From Bacillota bacterium (GTDB taxonomy: Bacteria; Bacillota; Clostridia; Lachnospirales; Lachnospiraceae), in the NCBI GenBank assembly GCA_023442465.1, contig JAEZZQ010000015.1, positions 1 through 64,000 on the forward strand: 64,000 nucleotides of DNA, read 5' to 3'. Made by a program: the position numbers and the translations under genes. The number at the start of each line of letters is the position of its first letter. The first letter of the stretch is position 1. Shown piece after piece: positions 50,623 through 60,655 of the stretch. The notes beneath the pieces were generated by a model that saw only the letters and a program-made list of their open reading frames with translations, searched no databases and was not told the origin of the DNA.

Positions 50623-53271
50623 ATGAGCAAGATAGTTTTGATAGACGGACATAGTATTCTGAACCGGGCATTTTATGGAGTGCCCGACTTGAGCAATTCG
50701 GAGGGCCTGCATACGAATGCGGTTTACGGCTTCCTCAATATCATGTTCAAGATTCTGGAGGAGGAGAATCCGCAGTATCTGGCTGTGGCCTTCGACGTCA
50801 AGGAGCCTACCTTCCGCCATGAAATATATAAGGAATATAAAGGAACGAGAAAGCCGATGCCGGCGGAACTGCATGAGCAGGTGCCGGTGCTTAAGGATGT
50901 ACTTAAGGCGATGGGAATTAAGATATTGGAGAAGCCGGGATTAGAGGCAGATGATATTTTAGGAACTCTTGCCAAGCGCTCGGAGAAGGAGGGTATGGAA
51001 GTCGCTCTAATTTCCGGAGACAGGGATTTACTTCAAATAGCATCCGAGCATATCAAAATCAGGATTCCCAAGACAAAGGGAGGAAAGACGGAGATAGAGG
51101 ATTACTATGCAGCGGACGTAGAGGCCAAATATCAGGTAAATCCTTTGCAGTTCATCGATTTAAAAGCGCTGATGGGGGATGCTTCCGATAACATACCGGG
51201 AGTTCCGAAGGTAGGAGAAAAAACGGCTACGGAGCTGATGGTGCAGTTTGGTTCTTTGGAGGGAATCTACGAGCATATCGAAGAAGTGACGAAGAAGGCG
51301 GTCAAGGAATCGCTTATAAACAATAGGGAGCTTGCGGATTTGAGCAGGATTCTGGCGGCCATTAACGTGGATGGCGATGTGGAATTTTCCTATGCGGATG
51401 CCGAGGTTCACGACTTTTATACGGAAGAGGCATATAAGCAGTTCAAAAGGCTGGAGTTCAAGAATCTACTCGGCCGCTTCGAAAAAGGCCCCCTCGATAA
51501 CAAGCAGACGGATTACTTTAAGGAAATCACGGATCTCGCTCAGGCAGAGGATGTTTTTGAAAAAGCGCTTAGGCTGGGAGAAGGAAGGCATGCGGCCTTT
51601 GATATTGTGGAGGATAGTTGCGAAGAGGATGATTTCGTAGGACTTTCCTTTGCGCTGGATGAAAAGGAGGTCTTTTTTATAAAGGCGGAGGGCTTCCTTA
51701 CGAAAAAGTATTTGATGGACAAGCTGTCCGGTCTTGCGGGCAAGGTGAAGCTTGTTACTTATAATATAAAAAATAAATATGTTTATCTTGGAACGGATAG
51801 AACAGAGGAGCTGTTCGATATATTAATAGCAGCTTATTTGCTGAATCCTCTGAAAAATGATTACGATCCTGAGGATATTGCAAACGAACATCTGGGGCTT
51901 ATGATTCCTTCCAAAGCCCAGCTGTTTGGAAAAGAACGCCTTAAGAAGGCGGCGCAGGACAGAGCGAAAGAGCTTGTGGAGTACGCATGCTTCCTTGCCT
52001 ATGTGGAATACATGGCGGCGCCTGTATTGGAGAAGAAGCTGGCTGAGACTGGGATGGATAAGCTGATGCACGAGATAGAGATGCCCTTATCCTATGTGCT
52101 CTATGATATGGAGAAAGAGGGCATTCAGGTAATGCCTGAGGAATTGAAGCGATACGGAGATGCGCTGAACGAGCGTATCGAAGAACTGGAAGCGGATATT
52201 CACGAGCAGGCGGGGAGCAATTTCAACATTAATTCACCCAAGCAGCTCGGAGAGATATTGTTTGAAAAGCTGGGAATGCCTGGTGGGAAAAAGACGAAAA
52301 CGGGATATTCCACGGCGGCGGATGTGCTCGACAAGCTTGCGCCGGATTATCCCATTGTAGCAAATATACTGGAATACAGAGGTTTGACCAAATTAAAGTC
52401 TACCTATGCCGATGGTTTGGCGGTGTATATCGGAGAGGGCAACCGGATACACAGTACCTTTAACCAGACGATTACCGCTACCGGACGAATCAGCTCCACG
52501 GAGCCGAATTTGCAGAATATACCGATGCGCATGGAGCTGGGAAGACTGATAAGGAAGGTGTTCGTTCCAAAGGAGGGCTTTGTGTTTACCGATGCGGATT
52601 ACTCCCAGATAGAACTCCGTGTGCTGGCCCATATGTCAGGGGACGATCAGCTGATAGAAGCTTATCGCATGGACGAGGATATTCATAGAATCACGGCATC
52701 GAAAGTATTTCATACCCCCTTCGACGAGGTGACGGATTTACAGAGGCGCAACGCCAAGGCGGTAAATTTTGGAATCGTATACGGCATCAGCTCCTTCGGT
52801 CTTAGTCAGGGCCTTAGTATTTCCAGAAAAGAAGCGGCGGAATATATTGAGCAGTACTTCGCCACCTATCCGGGCGTGAAGAATTTTCTCGATAAGCTGG
52901 TTGAGGATGCGAAAAAGAACGGCTATGTAACCACGATGTTCGGACGAAGGCGGCCGGTGCCGGAACTTTCCTCCAGTAATTTCATGCAACGTTCCTTTGG
53001 CGAAAGAGTAGCTATGAATTCCCCTATACAAGGAACTGCAGCGGATATCATTAAAGTGGCGATGATTCGGGTGTGGAAGCGGCTGAAGGAGGAGGGCCTG
53101 CAATCGAAGCTCATTTTGCAGGTGCATGACGAGTTGTTAGTGGAGACCGCCTCTGAGGAGCTTTCACAGGTGGAGCGTATCCTGAAGGAGGAAATGCGTG
53201 CGGCCGCAGAATTGGAGGTCGTATTGGAAACGGATATGCATACGGGAGACAATTGGTATGAAGCCAAATAA
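50623..53271 (+). CDS. polA: DNA polymerase I
   Basis: 882 residues. The 5'-3' exonuclease (1-290, LIDGHSILNRAFYG, EADDILGTLA, ISGDRDLLQI and GDASDNIPGVPKVGEKTA) and the polymerase (about 480-882, DYSQIELRVLAHMSGD, RRNAKAVNFGIVYG and LQVHDELLVE) are complete. The middle 3'-5' exonuclease domain is degenerate: the metal motif DxE reads FDIVED and the second Asp motif reads YNIKNKYVYL, so no proofreading is expected, as in many Firmicutes. It fills gaps in repair and Okazaki-fragment processing. Its 3' end overlaps coaE by 14 bases. Confidence 0.97.
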   Translation: MSKIVLIDGHSILNRAFYGVPDLSNSEGLHTNAVYGFLNIMFKILEEENPQYLAVAFDVKEPTFRHEIYKEYKGTRKPMPAELHEQVPVLKDVLKAMGIKILEKPGLEADDILGTLAKRSEKEGMEVALISGDRDLLQIASEHIKIRIPKTKGGKTEIEDYYAADVEAKYQVNPLQFIDLKALMGDASDNIPGVPKVGEKTATELMVQFGSLEGIYEHIEEVTKKAVKESLINNRELADLSRILAAINVDGDVEFSYADAEVHDFYTEEAYKQFKRLEFKNLLGRFEKGPLDNKQTDYFKEITDLAQAEDVFEKALRLGEGRHAAFDIVEDSCEEDDFVGLSFALDEKEVFFIKAEGFLTKKYLMDKLSGLAGKVKLVTYNIKNKYVYLGTDRTEELFDILIAAYLLNPLKNDYDPEDIANEHLGLMIPSKAQLFGKERLKKAAQDRAKELVEYACFLAYVEYMAAPVLEKKLAETGMDKLMHEIEMPLSYVLYDMEKEGIQVMPEELKRYGDALNERIEELEADIHEQAGSNFNINSPKQLGEILFEKLGMPGGKKTKTGYSTAADVLDKLAPDYPIVANILEYRGLTKLKSTYADGLAVYIGEGNRIHSTFNQTITATGRISSTEPNLQNIPMRMELGRLIRKVFVPKEGFVFTDADYSQIELRVLAHMSGDDQLIEAYRMDEDIHRITASKVFHTPFDEVTDLQRRNAKAVNFGIVYGISSFGLSQGLSISRKEAAEYIEQYFATYPGVKNFLDKLVEDAKKNGYVTTMFGRRRPVPELSSSNFMQRSFGERVAMNSPIQGTAADIIKVAMIRVWKRLKEEGLQSKLILQVHDELLVETASEELSQVERILKEEMRAAAELEVVLETDMHTGDNWYEAK

Positions 53272-53878
53272 GACTTGGATTATCGGCATTACCGGAGGAG
53301 TGGGGTCCGGTAAGACGGAGGTTTTATCCTATATAAAAGATAAGTATAACTGTTCTGTTATTTTTGCAGACGAAGTAGCACATAAAGTACAGGAGCCGGG
53401 ACAGGGCTGCTATGGAGAGATTGTAGCTTTTTTGGGAGAGGACATCTTAGCAGAGGACGGGCAAATCGACAGGGCTAAGATGGCAGGGAAAATTTTTGCG
53501 GATGGGGAACTTTTAAAAAGAGTGAACCAAATCGTACATCCGGCGGTAAAGAGATATATTTTAGATGAAATAGACAGAGAAAAAGAAGAAGGAAAAATAG
53601 ACTTCCTATTCATAGAAGCCGCGCTGTTGATCGAGGACGGCTATGTGAATATCGCGGACGAGCTATGGTATATCTTCGCATCGGAGGATGTTCGAAGAGA
53701 ACGCCTGAAAAGCTCCCGTTCCTACAGCGATGCGAAAATAGACGGAATTCTTGGCAGTCAGCTTTCGGAAGAAGAATATAAGAAGCATTGCAAGGTATGG
53801 ATCGATAACGGCGGCAGTAAACAGAAGACCTATGAGCAGATCGATAAGAAATTGGAGGAATACCTGTGGCAGAAATGA
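53258..53878 (+). CDS. coaE: Dephospho-CoA kinase
   Basis: The last step of coenzyme A synthesis. From ATG 53258 (GGGAG upstream, inside the end of polA) the protein has 206 residues, the family norm. P-loop GITGGVGSGKTEV is at residues 9-21, substrate region ADEVAHKVQEPG near 38, and IVHPAVKRYI and FIEAALLIEDGY further on. It overlaps the next gene by 13 bases. The polA-coaE pairing is common in Clostridia. Confidence 0.95.
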   Translation: MKPNKTWIIGITGGVGSGKTEVLSYIKDKYNCSVIFADEVAHKVQEPGQGCYGEIVAFLGEDILAEDGQIDRAKMAGKIFADGELLKRVNQIVHPAVKRYILDEIDREKEEGKIDFLFIEAALLIEDGYVNIADELWYIFASEDVRRERLKSSRSYSDAKIDGILGSQLSEEEYKKHCKVWIDNGGSKQKTYEQIDKKLEEYLWQK

Positions 53879-56046
53879 GCAAAGAGCACTCAATGAAAAA
53901 GTATCCGGGACAAATGGTTTTTGGTTTGGATATCGGAACGAGAAGTATTGTCGGTACGGTAGGATACCGCAATAACGATCGTTTTTATGTTGTGGCACAG
54001 CGCATGAAAGAGCATGAGACCCGGGCTATGATAGATGGGCAGATTCATGATATACATAAGGTAGGGGAGACGATCAAAGCCGTAAAGGAAGAGCTGGAGG
54101 AAGTTACCGGCCGCAAGCTGACGGAGACGTGTATCGCCGCGGCGGGCCGTGTGCTTCGCACGGTGAACGTAACCGTGGATTGTGAATTTGGCGGCGACAA
54201 GGAAATTACAAGGGAGGACATTTATGCTCTTTCCACCATGGGAGTGGAAAAGGCATACGGGGAGTTCCAGATCTTAAACGATACGGAACTGAAATTCTAC
54301 TGCGTGGGATATTCCGTGGTCCGTTATTACATTAATCATTATCCGATTTCTAATCCGGAGGGGCATAAGGCGAAGGTGATCAGTGCGGATATGATTGCGA
54401 CATTTCTGCCGGACGATGTGGTGGATGGCCTTTATAAAGCGGTGGGAATCGCAGGGCTGAATGTGGCGAATATGACCTTGGAGCCCATTGCGGCAATTCA
54501 GGTAGCGATTCCTGAGATGTATCGGATGCTTAATATCGCTTTGGTGGATGTGGGCGCCGGAACATCGGATATTTCCATTACCAAGGATGGAAGTATTACT
54601 GCCTTCGGTATGATTCCCATGGCAGGAGATGCTTTGACGGAGACGATAGCGCGTCATTGTCTGGTAGATTTCGGAACGGCTGAGCAGATAAAGCGGAATG
54701 CGGGAGAGCTTGAGAACATTACTTATAAGGACATTATGGGCCTTGAGCAGATGATTTCTAAAGCCGAGGTTTTAGAGGTAGTGAATCCCGTCATTAAAGA
54801 AATGGCGATGCAGATATCCGAAAAGATTAAGGAATTAAACGGCGGAAAGGCAGTCAGCGCAGTATTCGTCGTAGGCGGCGGCGGAAAGATGGAAGGGTAT
54901 ACGGATACCCTTGCCGAGGATTTGGGCATACAGAAGGAAAGAGTTGCCGTGCGTGGAGAGGAAGTCATGCAGAAGATAGAGTTTCTGGAGGAGAATGTGA
55001 AGAAGGATTCCCTTCTGGTAACCCCTATCGGTATCTGCCTAAGTTTTTATGAGCAGAGTAATAACTTTATTTTTGTGGATTTCAATGGAGAGAGAGTAAA
55101 GCTGTACGATAACAATATGCTGTCGGTAGCGGACGCCGCCATTCAGGCAGAGTTTCCGAACGAAGGTCTTTTCCCGAGGAGGGGAAAGGAACTGAACTTT
55201 ACAGTTGGCGGAAAGGCGAGAATCGTCAGAGGACAGTTGGGAGAAGCGGCAGTAATAAGGGTGAACGGCGAGGCAGCGGACATCCATACGCCCATTCACG
55301 GAGGAGATAAGATTGAAGTAATCGCATCTACTGCGGGTGAACCGGCGGCCATGGAATTGGGGGCGCTGAATGAGTTTGGCGACGTTATAAGTGTAATCGT
55401 CAATGAGAAAAGAATCGAGCTTCCTAAATTTGCCAGTGTAAACGGTGAACTTCAGTCGAAGTTCTATGACGTTAAGGAAAATGATGTCATCGAGCTGCTG
55501 AATTATTATACGGTGAGACAGATTGCAGATTTTATGGATGTCATCATCGACAAGAAGATGAATTTGTATGTAAATAATAAACTGGCAAATATGGACACTT
55601 TCGTATATGAGAATTTCTCAGTTATATGGACGATGGAGACGCTTAAGCTTTCGGATGTGGACAGAGATCTGGAAGAAGGCGGAGAAGAAAGATATGACGA
55701 GGAGAATGCCGGAGAGGGAGCATATGTGAGTGACCCATATGAAGACGCAGAAGCCGCAGGGGAAGAGCAGGCAGCGGAGAAGACGTCTGGTCAGGTACCG
55801 CTAAGCTCTGAAAGTGCGCCGATGCAGGCGGCAGAAAGTACAGTAATTGCCGTAATCGTGAATGGCAAGCCCGTAGCGTTGACGGGAAAAAGCGCTTATG
55901 TATATGTGGACGTATTTTCCTATATCGACTTCGATTTGTCCAAGCCTCAAGGCTCTGCGGTGATCACTATGCTGAACGGGCGGGAGGCCAAGTACATGGA
56001 ACCGCTGCAAAACGGAGATACGGTGGAGATATACTGGAAGAAGTAG
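53866..56046 (+). CDS. Long FtsA-like actin-fold ATPase with C-terminal extension
   Basis: 726 residues. Residues 15-390 form an actin-like ATPase of the FtsA/PilM group: phosphate-1 FGLDIGTRSIVGTVG, phosphate-2 LVDVGAGTSDISI, adenosine motif VFVVGGGGKMEGYTD, and an SHS2-like insert (TCIAAAGRVLRTVNVTVD). FtsA proper is about 420 residues. Here 330 more follow, with repeated small beta-rich units (LNFTVGGKARIVRG, VIVNEKRIEL), an acidic disordered stretch (about 610-660) and a final beta-grasp-like module (VIAVIVNGKPVALTG, LQNGDTVEIYW). The usual membrane-binding C-terminal helix is absent. A cell-division, envelope or pilus role is possible. It is often annotated as FtsA-domain protein. GTG start with GGAGG seven bases upstream. 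Confidence 0.8.
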   Translation: MAEMSKEHSMKKYPGQMVFGLDIGTRSIVGTVGYRNNDRFYVVAQRMKEHETRAMIDGQIHDIHKVGETIKAVKEELEEVTGRKLTETCIAAAGRVLRTVNVTVDCEFGGDKEITREDIYALSTMGVEKAYGEFQILNDTELKFYCVGYSVVRYYINHYPISNPEGHKAKVISADMIATFLPDDVVDGLYKAVGIAGLNVANMTLEPIAAIQVAIPEMYRMLNIALVDVGAGTSDISITKDGSITAFGMIPMAGDALTETIARHCLVDFGTAEQIKRNAGELENITYKDIMGLEQMISKAEVLEVVNPVIKEMAMQISEKIKELNGGKAVSAVFVVGGGGKMEGYTDTLAEDLGIQKERVAVRGEEVMQKIEFLEENVKKDSLLVTPIGICLSFYEQSNNFIFVDFNGERVKLYDNNMLSVADAAIQAEFPNEGLFPRRGKELNFTVGGKARIVRGQLGEAAVIRVNGEAADIHTPIHGGDKIEVIASTAGEPAAMELGALNEFGDVISVIVNEKRIELPKFASVNGELQSKFYDVKENDVIELLNYYTVRQIADFMDVIIDKKMNLYVNNKLANMDTFVYENFSVIWTMETLKLSDVDRDLEEGGEERYDEENAGEGAYVSDPYEDAEAAGEEQAAEKTSGQVPLSSESAPMQAAESTVIAVIVNGKPVALTGKSAYVYVDVFSYIDFDLSKPQGSAVITMLNGREAKYMEPLQNGDTVEIYWKK

Positions 56047-56117
56047 CAATATTTTGAATGAAAATGTTGTGCCTGCGATTCAAAGCTTGCAGGCATTGGA
56101 AAGGCGTGGAGACTAAT

Positions 56118-56918
56118 ATGCGGTTATGTAGTATAGCCAGTGGGAGCAGCGGGAACTGTATCTATGTGGGTTCCGATACGACCCATCTGCTGGTAGATGT
56201 GGGAATCAGCGGCAAAAGGACAAAAGAAGGGCTGGAAAAGCTGGGAGTAAGGCCGGAGGAGCTGGATGGGATATTCATTACCCATGAGCACAACGACCAT
56301 ATTAACGGTTTAGGCGTAATGGCAAGGAAGTATGGAATTCCTGTTTACGGAACAAGGGGAACGCTTCAGGCGATAAAGGAGATGTCATCTGTAGGGCAGA
56401 TCGATGAGTCGCTGTTCCAGGAAATTGAGGCGGATACCAAGATTACGGTAAAGGATATGGTTCTGAATCCCATGCGGATTTCTCATGATGCGGCGGAGCC
56501 GGTGGCGTACCGTATTTGCCATGGAAAGCAGAAGCTTGGTATTATTACCGACTTAGGCTGCTATAATGACTATACGGTGGAATGTTTAAAGGGAATGAAT
56601 GCCCTCCTGATGGAGGCGAATCATGATGTGAACATGCTTCAGGTAGGCCCTTATCCGTACTATCTGAAAAAGAGAATACTGGGAGACAGGGGGCATTTGT
56701 CAAACGAGCTTTGCGGAAGGCTTCTTTCCCGGATATTGAACGATAATCTGCAAACGATTATTTTAGGACATCTGAGCAAGGAAAATAATCTGCCGGAGCT
56801 GGCATACGAAGCTGTAAGGGTGGAAATTGCCATGGCGGATAACGAGTACAAAATCAATGATTTTCCGATTCGCGTGGCAAACAGGAGTGAAGTGTCGGAA
56901 ATGGTAGTAATCGCATAA
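56118..56918 (+). CDS. walJ: MBL-fold metallohydrolase, WalJ/YycJ family
   Basis: A 266-residue metallo-beta-lactamase-fold protein. MRLCSIASGSSGNCIYVG is the characteristic N-terminus of WalJ (YycJ). The metal-binding HEHNDH lies near residue 57, with further ligands in RISHDAAEP and ITDLG, and MEANHD and LGHLSKEN complete the site. WalJ is thought to act in DNA metabolism or repair as an exonuclease linked to cell-cycle control. It normally sits beside walRK, but not here, where it follows the FtsA-like gene. The start is ATG 56118, seven bases after GGAG. Confidence 0.85.
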   Translation: MRLCSIASGSSGNCIYVGSDTTHLLVDVGISGKRTKEGLEKLGVRPEELDGIFITHEHNDHINGLGVMARKYGIPVYGTRGTLQAIKEMSSVGQIDESLFQEIEADTKITVKDMVLNPMRISHDAAEPVAYRICHGKQKLGIITDLGCYNDYTVECLKGMNALLMEANHDVNMLQVGPYPYYLKKRILGDRGHLSNELCGRLLSRILNDNLQTIILGHLSKENNLPELAYEAVRVEIAMADNEYKINDFPIRVANRSEVSEMVVIA

Positions 56919-57018
56919 TAATGAGAGATGAGCACTCATAAGGAATAAAAACACTTATAGGGTGTAAAGGACATCCATAATGAGTGAAGAATGCGCATAG
57001 GGAATGAGGAGGAAAATT

Positions 57019-57291
57019 ATGAAGAGAACAATTATTACGGTAGTAGGTAAGGACACAGTTGGTATCATAGCGAAAGTATGTACATATCTTGCGAAGAACG
57101 ATATTAATATCTTGGATATTTCCCAGACGATCGTTCAGGGCTATTTCAACATGATGATGATCGTTGATACCAATCAGACCAGCAGACACTTTGGGGATAT
57201 CGTGGACGAGCTGGCAGCTCTCGGCGAGGAGATCGGCGTTATCATCAAATGCCAGAAGGAAGAAATCTTCGATACCATGCACAGAATATAG
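57019..57291 (+). CDS. ACT-domain protein, UPF0237 family
   Basis: A 90-residue single ACT domain (TIITVVGKDTVGIIAKVCTYLAKNDINILDISQTIVQG), a small-ligand sensor fold that usually binds an amino acid. The start is ATG 57019 after GAGGAGGAAAA. It is followed 19 bases later by the UPF0210 gene. The pair is conserved as a unit in many bacteria, so the two probably work together. No biochemical function is established for this family. Confidence 0.9.
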   Translation: MKRTIITVVGKDTVGIIAKVCTYLAKNDINILDISQTIVQGYFNMMMIVDTNQTSRHFGDIVDELAALGEEIGVIIKCQKEEIFDTMHRI

Positions 57292-57310
57292 AGGAAAGAG
57301 GGATAGACCT

Positions 57311-58675
57311 ATGATTAATATATTTGAAGTCGCGGAAACGAACCAGATGATAGAAAAAGAGAATCTGGATGTTAGGACAATTACCCTCGGCATCAGCCTA
57401 TTGGACTGTATCGATTCCGATTTAAACAAACTCAATGACAAAATATACCATAAAATTTATGATGCGGCGAAGGACTTGGTAAAAACCGGCGAAGAAATCT
57501 CCAGAGAATTCGGGATTCCTATTGTAAACAAGAGAATCTCCGTAACGCCTATCGCACTCATCGGCGGGGCGGCGTGCCGGACGAAGGAAGACTTCGCTTC
57601 CATAGCCAGAACCTTGGATAAGGTGGCCAATGAGGTAGGAGTGAATTTCATCGGCGGATACTCCGCGCAGGTTTCAAAGGGGATGACTCCGGCGGACAAG
57701 CTCTTGATCGAATCCATACCGTTGGCACTTTCCACTACGGGGAGGGTGTGCAGCTCCATCAACCTAGGTTCTACCAAGACCGGTATCAATATGGATGCAG
57801 TGAAGCTGATGGGCGAGATCATATTGCAGACAGCGGAATATACGAAGGAAGAAGACTCCTTAGGCTGTGCGAAGCTGGTGGTATTCTGCAATGCGCCGGA
57901 TGATAATCCATTCATGGCTGGTGCTTTTCACGGCGTGACGGAAGCAGATAAGATCATCAATGTAGGTGTCAGCGGGCCGGGAGTTGTGAAGACAGCACTG
58001 AGTAAGGTGCGGGGTGAGAATTTCGAAGTACTGTGCGAGACGATTAAAAAAACTGCTTTCAAGGTGACGAGAGTGGGACAGTTAGTAGCGCAGGAGGCAT
58101 CCAAACGGTTGAACGTTCCTTTTGGTATTGTGGACTTGTCTTTAGCTCCTACCCCTGCGATAGGAGACAGCGTAGCGGAGATTCTGTGCGAGATAGGGCT
58201 GGAATATGCAGGTGCGCCGGGAACCACGGCTGCACTGGCACTTTTGAACGATCAGGTGAAGAAGGGCGGCGTCATGGCATCTTCCTATGTCGGCGGTTTA
58301 AGCGGTGCGTTTATTCCGGTCAGTGAGGATCAGGGAATGATTGACGCAGTGATAGCGGGAGCACTTTCCTTAGAGAAGCTTGAGGCTATGACTTGTGTGT
58401 GCTCCGTAGGATTAGATATGATAGCCATTCCCGGAGATACGAAGGCAACGACTATTTCCGGCATTATTGCAGACGAGATGGCTATCGGCATGATCAACCA
58501 GAAAACCACGGCGGTACGCCTTATTCCGGTCATCGGAAAAGGGGTGGGAGAGACGGTGGAATTCGGCGGCTTGTTAGGATATGCGCCGATTATGCCGGTC
58601 AACAAGTTCTCCTGCGATGATTTTATTAACCGGGGAGGAAGAATACCGGCGCCAATTCATAGCTTTAAAAATTAG
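57311..58675 (+). CDS. UPF0210 (PFL/DUF711 family) protein
   Basis: 454 residues, cytoplasmic, related to the PFL-like fold family of unknown reaction. Typical segments are EVAETNQMIEKENLDVRTIT, GGAACRTKEDFASIARTLD, NFIGGYSAQVSKGM and SVGLDMIAIPGDT, with conserved glycines and cysteines intact. The start is ATG 57311 with GAGGG upstream, the second gene of the UPF0237-UPF0210 pair. No function can be assigned with confidence. Confidence 0.92.
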   Translation: MINIFEVAETNQMIEKENLDVRTITLGISLLDCIDSDLNKLNDKIYHKIYDAAKDLVKTGEEISREFGIPIVNKRISVTPIALIGGAACRTKEDFASIARTLDKVANEVGVNFIGGYSAQVSKGMTPADKLLIESIPLALSTTGRVCSSINLGSTKTGINMDAVKLMGEIILQTAEYTKEEDSLGCAKLVVFCNAPDDNPFMAGAFHGVTEADKIINVGVSGPGVVKTALSKVRGENFEVLCETIKKTAFKVTRVGQLVAQEASKRLNVPFGIVDLSLAPTPAIGDSVAEILCEIGLEYAGAPGTTAALALLNDQVKKGGVMASSYVGGLSGAFIPVSEDQGMIDAVIAGALSLEKLEAMTCVCSVGLDMIAIPGDTKATTISGIIADEMAIGMINQKTTAVRLIPVIGKGVGETVEFGGLLGYAPIMPVNKFSCDDFINRGGRIPAPIHSFKN

Positions 58676-58804
58676 CAGTGGTATTAGGATAGGTGCTGAT
58701 GTAAAGCTGATATAAGTATCAACATAAATATTGGAGGCTGTGCTTTCGGAATGATTTCATCCGGGAGTACAGCCTACTTGCTGTTTTGGGCATTCTGTTT
58801 CGAA

Positions 58805-58833
58805 TTGACATTTTTCATTTGTAATAGTATTAT
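58805..58833 (+). promoter_or_regulatory. Sigma-A promoter of the GH13 gene
   Basis: TTGACA (58805-58810), a 17-base spacer and TATTAT (58828-58833), with the start point expected near 58840. Confidence 0.8.
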
Positions 58834-58848
58834 CGTATTAGAGATTTT

Positions 58849-58862
58849 GGAAAACGTTTTCC
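58849..58862 (+). promoter_or_regulatory. Palindromic LacI/CcpA-type operator
   Basis: GGAAAACGTTTTCC is a perfect 14-base palindrome centred on CG, the form bound by LacI-family regulators (MalR- or CcpA-like). It lies just downstream of the expected transcription start, a position that blocks transcription when occupied. The gene behind it is a glucosidase, which fits maltodextrin or catabolite control. Confidence 0.75.
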
Positions 58863-58894
58863 GAACAACTTTTCAAATACAGGAGGATAATAAA

Positions 58895-60655
58895 ATGGAC
58901 TTTAATGCGGTGTATCATAGAGCTAACGACAACTATTGCTACCCTTTGAATGAGAATCAACTCATCATTAATATTAAGACGGGATATGATGTGAAATATG
59001 TGAATATTGTGCACGGTGATCCTTTTAAGTCGGGAATACTTGGCGGTGGTGAAAATTGGACGGGGGAGGCAGCGAACATCCCTTTTAAAAAGAGACTGAA
59101 GAACCAGCTTTGGTGGACAACGACGGTTGAGCCTGAGTATAAACGGCTGAAATATTACTTCGAGCTGATAACGGAAAAAGAGAAGTGGTACTATTTCGAG
59201 GATGGCTTTATGAGCGAAGAACAGATGAATCTGGAGGGAAGGAGCAAACAATGTTTTGTATTTCCGTGGATGAATCCCGGAGATATTCCGGTAACGCCTG
59301 TCTGGGTGAACGATACGATCTGGTATCAGATTTTTCCGGAGCGCTTCTGTAACGGAGACACATCGTTGAATAACGAGAAAATGCTGCCTTGGAGGAATAA
59401 TGGCAGTGTGAGGAATGACGAATTTTTCGGAGGAGATATTCAGGGAATTATCAATAAGCTGGATTATTTGAAGGAGCTTGGGATTTCCGGCCTGTATTTA
59501 ACACCTATCAATGAATCCCCTTCCTCCCATAAATATGACATTACTGATTATAAGCGGATAGACCCTCATTTCGGCACGGATGAGACCTTTATGCGTCTGG
59601 TGGAGGAGGCACATGATAAGGGGATTCGAATTATGCTGGACGGGGTATTTAACCATTGCGGGAAATATTTTGCTCCGTGGCAGGATGTCGTTGAGAAGGG
59701 AATGGAATCGGAATATTATGACTGGTTCATGATTAACGAATGGCCTTTCGAGCATAGTAAGGGAGCAGCCATATCGGGACAATATTACAGTTTCGCATTT
59801 TTTGATAATATGCCCAAGCTCAATACCAACAATCCCAGGGTAAGGGAATATCTGTTAGAGGTATGTGAAATGTGGGTGAAGAAATATCATGTGGACGGCA
59901 TTAGACTGGATGTAGCCAATGAAATATCCCATGTGTTCTGTAAGGAACTGCGGATCCGGATGAAGGCGATAAAGCCGGACATCTATATTTTGGGTGAAAT
60001 CTGGCATGACGCCATGCCTTGGCTTAGAGGGGATGAATTTGATGCGGTGATGAATTATCCGCTGGGAGAGAGCATCAAGGACTTTTGGATAGATAAAGGA
60101 CTTACGAAGGAGGACTTCGAATATACGATTAACAGATGTTATACGGGATACATGCAGCAGACGAATGATGTGCTCTTCAATTTGCTGGATTCCCACGATA
60201 CGAGGCGGCTTCGCTCGGAAGTTAAGAATCTGGATGAATATTTCCAGCAGCTTGCAGTGCTTTTTACCATGCCGGGAAGTCCATGTATATATTATGGAAC
60301 AGAAATAGCCATGGAGGGAGGACATGATCCGGATTGCAGAAGATGTATGCCCTGGGAAAGTATCGAGGCGGGGGAATACAATGATAGAATTGGAATCATC
60401 AGACAGCTCATCCATTTGCGAAAGGAGGAGCCTTTACTGAGAAACAGAAATTTCCATTTTCCCAACAAAATTTCCAATCCCCGCATTATCGAATTCCTGA
60501 AAGTGGAGTGGGCAGACAGGTATGTGGAGGTCATCATCAACTGTGAAGAGGAAGACATCGAGATTCCAGGAAAAGGGAGGGTTCTTTTCGAAAGATACTA
60601 TATTGACAACGTTCTCTTAAAAAATGGAATTTTAATTAGAAAAATAGAAAACTAG
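58895..60655 (+). CDS. GH13 alpha-glucan hydrolase (neopullulanase/cyclomaltodextrinase-like)
   Basis: 586 residues. The N-terminal CBM34-like beta domain (1-125) that dimerises such enzymes is followed by the (beta/alpha)8 catalytic domain. Region I reads LDGVFNHCG, region II GIRLDVANE (nucleophile Asp near 338), region III ILGEIWHD (acid Glu) and region IV LLDSHDTRR (third Asp). All catalytic residues are present. There is no signal peptide, so it works in the cytoplasm on imported maltodextrins or cyclodextrins. ATG 58895 follows AGGAGGA. Regulation by the palindrome upstream is likely. Confidence 0.92.
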   Translation: MDFNAVYHRANDNYCYPLNENQLIINIKTGYDVKYVNIVHGDPFKSGILGGGENWTGEAANIPFKKRLKNQLWWTTTVEPEYKRLKYYFELITEKEKWYYFEDGFMSEEQMNLEGRSKQCFVFPWMNPGDIPVTPVWVNDTIWYQIFPERFCNGDTSLNNEKMLPWRNNGSVRNDEFFGGDIQGIINKLDYLKELGISGLYLTPINESPSSHKYDITDYKRIDPHFGTDETFMRLVEEAHDKGIRIMLDGVFNHCGKYFAPWQDVVEKGMESEYYDWFMINEWPFEHSKGAAISGQYYSFAFFDNMPKLNTNNPRVREYLLEVCEMWVKKYHVDGIRLDVANEISHVFCKELRIRMKAIKPDIYILGEIWHDAMPWLRGDEFDAVMNYPLGESIKDFWIDKGLTKEDFEYTINRCYTGYMQQTNDVLFNLLDSHDTRRLRSEVKNLDEYFQQLAVLFTMPGSPCIYYGTEIAMEGGHDPDCRRCMPWESIEAGEYNDRIGIIRQLIHLRKEEPLLRNRNFHFPNKISNPRIIEFLKVEWADRYVEVIINCEEEDIEIPGKGRVLFERYYIDNVLLKNGILIRKIEN

